Positions 60,459 to 64,000 of a stretch of DNA of 64,000 nucleotides are shown piece after piece; position 1 is the first letter of the stretch; the number at the start of each line of letters is the position of its first letter. The position numbers and the translations under genes are program-made. The notes under the pieces were generated by a model. It did no database searches, was not told the DNA's origin, and saw only the letters and a program-made list of their open reading frames with translations. The DNA is from an uncultured Alphaproteobacteria bacterium (lineage in GTDB: Bacteria > Pseudomonadota > Alphaproteobacteria > Caulobacterales > Caulobacteraceae), in assembly GCA_903909375.1 (NCBI GenBank), contig CAIVVM010000051.1:87222-151221 (forward strand), written 5' to 3'.

Positions 60459-63400
60459 TTGCTCATTGCCAACCGCGGTGAGATCGCCATCCGGATCGCT
60501 CGCGCCGCGGCAGACCTGGGCCTCCATACCGTCGCCGTGTTTTCGGAGGACGACGCCTCGGCGCTCCACCGCGGGCGGGCTAGCGATGCTCTGGCGCTGA
60601 AGGGCGTCGGGCCGCGGGCCTATCTCGACGGTCAGGCCATCGCCGACGCCGCGGTGGCGGCGGGATGCGACGCCGTCCACCCGGGTTATGGCTTTCTGTC
60701 TGAAAGCGCGGCCTTCCAGAGGATCTGCGTCGCGGCTGGACTCACCTTCGTCGGCCCCGATGCCGAGGCTCTGGACCTGTTCGGCGACAAGGCTCGCGCC
60801 CGCGCCTTTGCCGTAGCCCACGACGTGCCGGTCATCGACGGTCTGGCCGGCGGCGCGACGCTGGACGACATCCGGGCTTTCCAGGCCGGACTTCCCAAGG
60901 GCGCGGCGGTGATGATCAAGGCCGTGGCCGGCGGCGGCGGGCGCGGCATGCGCCGTCTCAGTGCAGGCGAGGACGCCACAGAGGCCTTTGTCGCCTGCGC
61001 CCAGGAGGCTCAGGCCGCCTTCGGTGACGACCGGCTCTATGCCGAGCGCTTCATCGCCGCGGCGCGGCACATCGAGGTGCAGGTGGCGGGCGACGGCATG
61101 CGGTCGGTGGCGATTCACGACCGTGAATGCTCGCTGCAGCGCCGGCGGCAGAAGATGATCGAGTTCGCCCCGGCGATCAGACTGTCGTCCACCCTGCGGG
61201 CGCGGCTGCAGGCCTGGTCTGTGCGCATGGCCGAGGCGGCGGGCCTGCGAGGCCTAGCAACCTTCGAGTTCCTGCTCGACGTCGCCGACGGCGAGACCGC
61301 GGTGTTCATCGAGGCCAACGCCCGTCTGCAGGTGGAGCACACCGTCACCGAAGCCGTGACCGGCCTCGACCTGGTGCAGATCCAGATCCGGCTGGCCGGG
61401 GGCGAATCGCTCGCCGATGTCGGCTTGGCCGACGGTCCGCCTCCGGCGCGCGGAAACGCCGTCCAGCTGCGGGTCAATCTTGAGCGGATCGCTGCTGACG
61501 GCGCGGTCTCTGGCGGTGGTGGGGTCATCGCCCGCTACGAGCCGCCCAGCGGTCCGGGCGTGCGTGTGGACGGTGCGGGCTTCGCCGGCTACCGGCCCAG
61601 CCCGGCCTTCGACTCCATGATCGCCAAGGTCATCGTGCACAGTCCCGCAGCCGACCTCGGCGCCGTTCTGGCGCGTGCGGTTCGGGCGGCGGCCGAGTTC
61701 CGGCTGGAAGGCGTCGACAACAACCTTGCCCTGCTGCGGGCGATCCTGGAGGCTCCCGAAGTGGCGGCTGGGACGGCCGATACAGGCTTTGTCGAGGACC
61801 GGCTCGCCGCGCTGCTCGCGCGCGCCGATGAGCTCGCGCCGCCGGTCGATGCCATCGCCGCCGAGGTCGCCCAGGCTCTGGTCGAGGCGCCCGAGGGAAG
61901 CCTCACGGTGGCGGCGTCCCTGCGGGGCACCATCGTCGGCTTCGAGGTCGCCGTCGGTGACCACGTCCGCGCCGGCCAGCCCGTCGCCGTGCTCGAGGCC
62001 ATGAAGATGCAGCACCTCGCCACTGCGCCGACCGGCGGCGTGGTCACAGGCCTGGTGGGCGAGACCGGCCTGATCGTCGACGAGGGCCACCCCCTGGTGT
62101 TCATCCAGGAAGGCGCCCAGGACGACGTCGCCGCTGCGGATGACACCATCGATCTGGGGCTGATCCGCGCCGACCTCGCCGAGGTGCGCGCCCGCCAGGC
62201 CTTGACCCTCGATGAGAACCGTCCCGACGCGGTCGCCCGCCGGCGCAAGACCGGCCAGCGCACCGCGCGGGAGAACCTGGGCGACCTGTTCGATGACGGG
62301 AGCTTTCGGGAATTCGCCGGCCTGGCCATCGCCGCCCAGCGCCGCCGCCGCACCATCGAGGACCTGCAGGTCGCAACCCCCGCCGACGGCATCGTCACCG
62401 GCATCGGCGACGTCAATGGCGCCCTGTTCGGGCCGGAGACTTCGCGCTGCGCGGCGCTGGCTTACGACTACACCGTGCTCGCCGGCACCCAGGGCCATTT
62501 CGGGCACAAAAAGACCGACCAGATCCTGGAGTTCGCCGAGCACTGGAAGCTGCCGGTAGTTTGGTACACCGAGGGGGGTGGCGGACGGCCAGGGGACGTC
62601 GACGTGGGTGGCCTTTCGGCCTCGTCGCTCGACACCACAAGCTTCACCACCTTCGCCCGTATGTCCGGGGTCGCCCCGCGGATCGCCATCAACTCCGGGC
62701 GCTGCTTTGCCGGTAACGCGGTGTTCTTCGGCTGCGCGGACATCACCATCGCCACCCGCGACAGCAACATCGGCCTGGGTGGTCCGGCGATGATCGAGGG
62801 CGGCGGCCTGGGCGTGTTCACCCCCGACCAGATCGGCCCTTCCGATGTCCAGTGGGCCAACGGTACGCTGGATCTGCTGGTCGAGGACGAGGCTGAGGCG
62901 ACCGCGGCGGCGCGTCACCTGCTGGGCATGTTCCAGGGCCGGGTAAAGGACTGGACCTGCGCCGACCAGCGTATCCTGCGCCACGCCATCCCCGAGAACC
63001 GGGTGCGCGCCTATGATATCCGGGCGGTCATTCGTGGCCTGGCGGACGAGGCCAGCTTCCTGGAACTGCGCGCTGGCTACGGCCCCGGCATGATCACCGG
63101 ATTCCTGCGCATCGAGGGCCGGCCTTTCGGCGTCATCGCCAACGACCCCCGCCACCTCGGCGGCGCCATCGACGCCGAGGGCGCGGAAAAGGGCGCCCGG
63201 TTCATGCAGCTTTGCGACGCCTTCGGCGTGCCGATCCTGTCCCTCTGCGACACACCCGGGTTCATGGTCGGGCCGGATAGCGAGAAGACGGCTGCCGTGC
63301 GGCGCGGCTCGCGGCTATTCGTAACCTCGGCGGCGCTTACCGTGCCGCTGTTCGCCGTGGTGCTTCGCAAGGGCTATGGCCTCGGCGCCCAGGCCATGAC

Positions 63401-63719
63401 CGGCGGCGACTTCTCGGCCCCGGCCTTCACCGTCGCCTGGCCCACCGCCGAGTTCGGTCCCATGGGCCTGGAGGGCGCCGTGCGATTGGGCTACCGCAAG
63501 GAACTGGAGGCGGAGTTGGATCCCCAGGCCCGCGAGGCGCTATTCCAGAAACTAGTGGGGCGGATGTATCAGACGGGCAAGGCCATCTCCGTGGCCCAGG
63601 TCTGCGAGATCACCGCGGTGATCGACCCGGCGGACACTCGCGACTGGCTGACTCGGGGCCTTAATGCCACCGGCGTCTCGATCCGCCGCTCGGGACGTAG
63701 CTTCATAGACGTCTGGTAG
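60459..63719 (+). CDS. Single-chain acyl-CoA carboxylase (BC-BCCP-CT fusion)
   Basis: A protein of about 1,086 residues carrying all parts of a biotin-dependent carboxylase. Residues 1-450 are biotin carboxylase (IANRGEIAIRIARAA, HPGYGFLSE, ATP-binding GGGGRGMR, EANARLQVEHTVTE). A biotin carrier domain follows with EAMKM and biotinyl Lys516. From about 560 comes a carboxyltransferase (RRRKTGQRTARENLGDLFDD, GHFGHKKTDQ, CDTPGFMVG). It resembles single-chain long-chain acyl-CoA carboxylases. No ATG is in frame: the usual N-terminus (TIRSLLIANRGE) continues upstream of the TTG at 60459, and a CTG at 60444, 7 bp after GGAG, may be the true start. It is the last gene of the cluster. Confidence 0.92.
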   Translation: MLIANRGEIAIRIARAAADLGLHTVAVFSEDDASALHRGRASDALALKGVGPRAYLDGQAIADAAVAAGCDAVHPGYGFLSESAAFQRICVAAGLTFVGPDAEALDLFGDKARARAFAVAHDVPVIDGLAGGATLDDIRAFQAGLPKGAAVMIKAVAGGGGRGMRRLSAGEDATEAFVACAQEAQAAFGDDRLYAERFIAAARHIEVQVAGDGMRSVAIHDRECSLQRRRQKMIEFAPAIRLSSTLRARLQAWSVRMAEAAGLRGLATFEFLLDVADGETAVFIEANARLQVEHTVTEAVTGLDLVQIQIRLAGGESLADVGLADGPPPARGNAVQLRVNLERIAADGAVSGGGGVIARYEPPSGPGVRVDGAGFAGYRPSPAFDSMIAKVIVHSPAADLGAVLARAVRAAAEFRLEGVDNNLALLRAILEAPEVAAGTADTGFVEDRLAALLARADELAPPVDAIAAEVAQALVEAPEGSLTVAASLRGTIVGFEVAVGDHVRAGQPVAVLEAMKMQHLATAPTGGVVTGLVGETGLIVDEGHPLVFIQEGAQDDVAAADDTIDLGLIRADLAEVRARQALTLDENRPDAVARRRKTGQRTARENLGDLFDDGSFREFAGLAIAAQRRRRTIEDLQVATPADGIVTGIGDVNGALFGPETSRCAALAYDYTVLAGTQGHFGHKKTDQILEFAEHWKLPVVWYTEGGGGRPGDVDVGGLSASSLDTTSFTTFARMSGVAPRIAINSGRCFAGNAVFFGCADITIATRDSNIGLGGPAMIEGGGLGVFTPDQIGPSDVQWANGTLDLLVEDEAEATAAARHLLGMFQGRVKDWTCADQRILRHAIPENRVRAYDIRAVIRGLADEASFLELRAGYGPGMITGFLRIEGRPFGVIANDPRHLGGAIDAEGAEKGARFMQLCDAFGVPILSLCDTPGFMVGPDSEKTAAVRRGSRLFVTSAALTVPLFAVVLRKGYGLGAQAMTGGDFSAPAFTVAWPTAEFGPMGLEGAVRLGYRKELEAELDPQAREALFQKLVGRMYQTGKAISVAQVCEITAVIDPADTRDWLTRGLNATGVSIRRSGRSFIDVW

Positions 63720-63770
63720 GGCGAGCCGACCTTGCGTCAGGGCGCTCCCCGTGGGATGGGGCAAGTCCCC

Positions 63771-63815
63771 GGTCCAAATCCGCTCCGCAGATTTCAGGCA
63801 ATGCGCCCTAGGCGA
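63771..63815. repeat. Dispersed repeat B, copy 2
   Basis: GGTCCAAATCCGCTCCGCAG followed by ATTTCAGGCAATGCGC, matching 36341-36385 with a few substitutions. It lies between the carboxylase and the IS1182-type end. Confidence 0.6.
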
Positions 63816-63849
63816 TAGCGTGCGCTGATGGATTTCCGCTGGCGAGCGA

Positions 63850-64000
63850 TCGACCGCAATCCCCCGATTTTGTTGAAGAAGTCGGCTGCTGGCGCGGGTG
63901 TTGGCGGGGCTGTGGCGAGGCGGCCCGCCCCCTCAGGCCATTGCGGGCGCCGGTTGCGGGATCAGCTTGGCGAGTTTGCGCAGGTTCTGGGCGGTGGCGG
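63850..64000 (-). mobile_element. End of an IS1182-like insertion sequence
   Basis: Downstream of the transposase stop the reverse strand continues to CGACTTCTTCAACAAAATCG, the kind of TTCTTCAACA-rich terminus found in IS1182/IS5-like elements. The outer boundary, near 63850-63875, is approximate. Confidence 0.5.
63933..64000 (-). CDS. IS1182-type transposase, C-terminal end
   Basis: The last 68 bp read on the reverse strand as the end of a transposase: ATAQNLRKLAKLIPQPAPAMA then TGA at 63935-63933. The phrase QNLRKLAKL is typical of the C-terminus of IS1182/IS1380-like transposases. The rest of the gene lies beyond the window, so completeness is unknown. Confidence 0.6.
   Translation of the reverse strand, partial: ATAQNLRKLAKLIPQPAPAMA

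Noticed and set aside
61254..63155. Very long antisense frame opposite the carboxylase
   Set aside because: High-GC third positions make long open frames opposite real genes; the plus-strand protein has complete carboxylase motifs while the antisense product has none. The same applies to frames opposite the ABC-F (4046-5053) and sulfatase (15831-17618) genes.

Overview
The window is GC-rich DNA from an aerobic Gram-negative bacterium. Four TonB-dependent receptors, a C-terminal-barrel autotransporter, lipoproteins and many oxidative or detoxifying enzymes point to an alphaproteobacterium of the Caulobacterales or Sphingomonadales type. A Phenylobacterium- or Caulobacter-like host is my inference, not a demonstrated identity. 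I saw no tRNA, rRNA, CRISPR array or prophage. The content is largely accessory: uptake receptors, sulfatases, Baeyer-Villiger monooxygenases, GST-fold proteins and CoA enzymes, interrupted by an IS6-type element, a decayed IS6 copy, the end of an IS1182-type element and small dispersed repeats.

Layout. 1-3.8 kb: a truncated TonB receptor, a flavin monooxygenase and a small HATPase protein, all minus. 4-12.2 kb: an ABC-F ATPase, a TPR histidine kinase with a partner receiver, and a subtilisin-type autotransporter carrying ten heptapeptide repeats. 12.4-32.2 kb: a catabolic or detoxification region with two MFS carriers, two near-duplicate sulfatases, a TonB receptor, an MDR reductase, an acyl-CoA ligase, one ordinary GST, four members of a long GST-fold family and a TetR regulator. 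32.6-36 kb: a membrane LytTR regulator divergent from an outer-membrane barrel gene, with an excellent direct-repeat operator between them, then an Ig-repeat/RTX secreted protein. 36.7-40.5 kb: an Fe(III) ABC importer operon. 40.6-41.4 kb: an IS6-family insertion.

41.4-50 kb holds a compact regulon: sulfatase, TonB receptor and PQQ/cytochrome c dehydrogenase on the minus strand, and a Tat-exported TIM-barrel protein on the plus strand. LacI-type palindromes lie in front of both transcription units (two and one), while the LacI gene between them is frameshifted and internally deleted.

50.1-63.7 kb is a second catabolic cluster: esterase and Baeyer-Villiger monooxygenase on the minus strand; SDR, TetR, VOC protein, TonB receptor and amidohydrolase on the plus strand; a second VOC protein on the minus strand; then an LLM flavin oxidoreductase and a single-chain acyl-CoA carboxylase. 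Three copies of one 15-bp operator (GTAACRWWYGTTATG) sit in the BVMO/SDR divergent promoter and in front of the LLM/carboxylase pair, tying distant units into one likely TetR regulon. A plausible route is ketone to ester (BVMO), ester to alcohol plus acid (esterase), alcohol oxidation (SDR) and CoA-level carboxylation. The substrate cannot be read from sequence.
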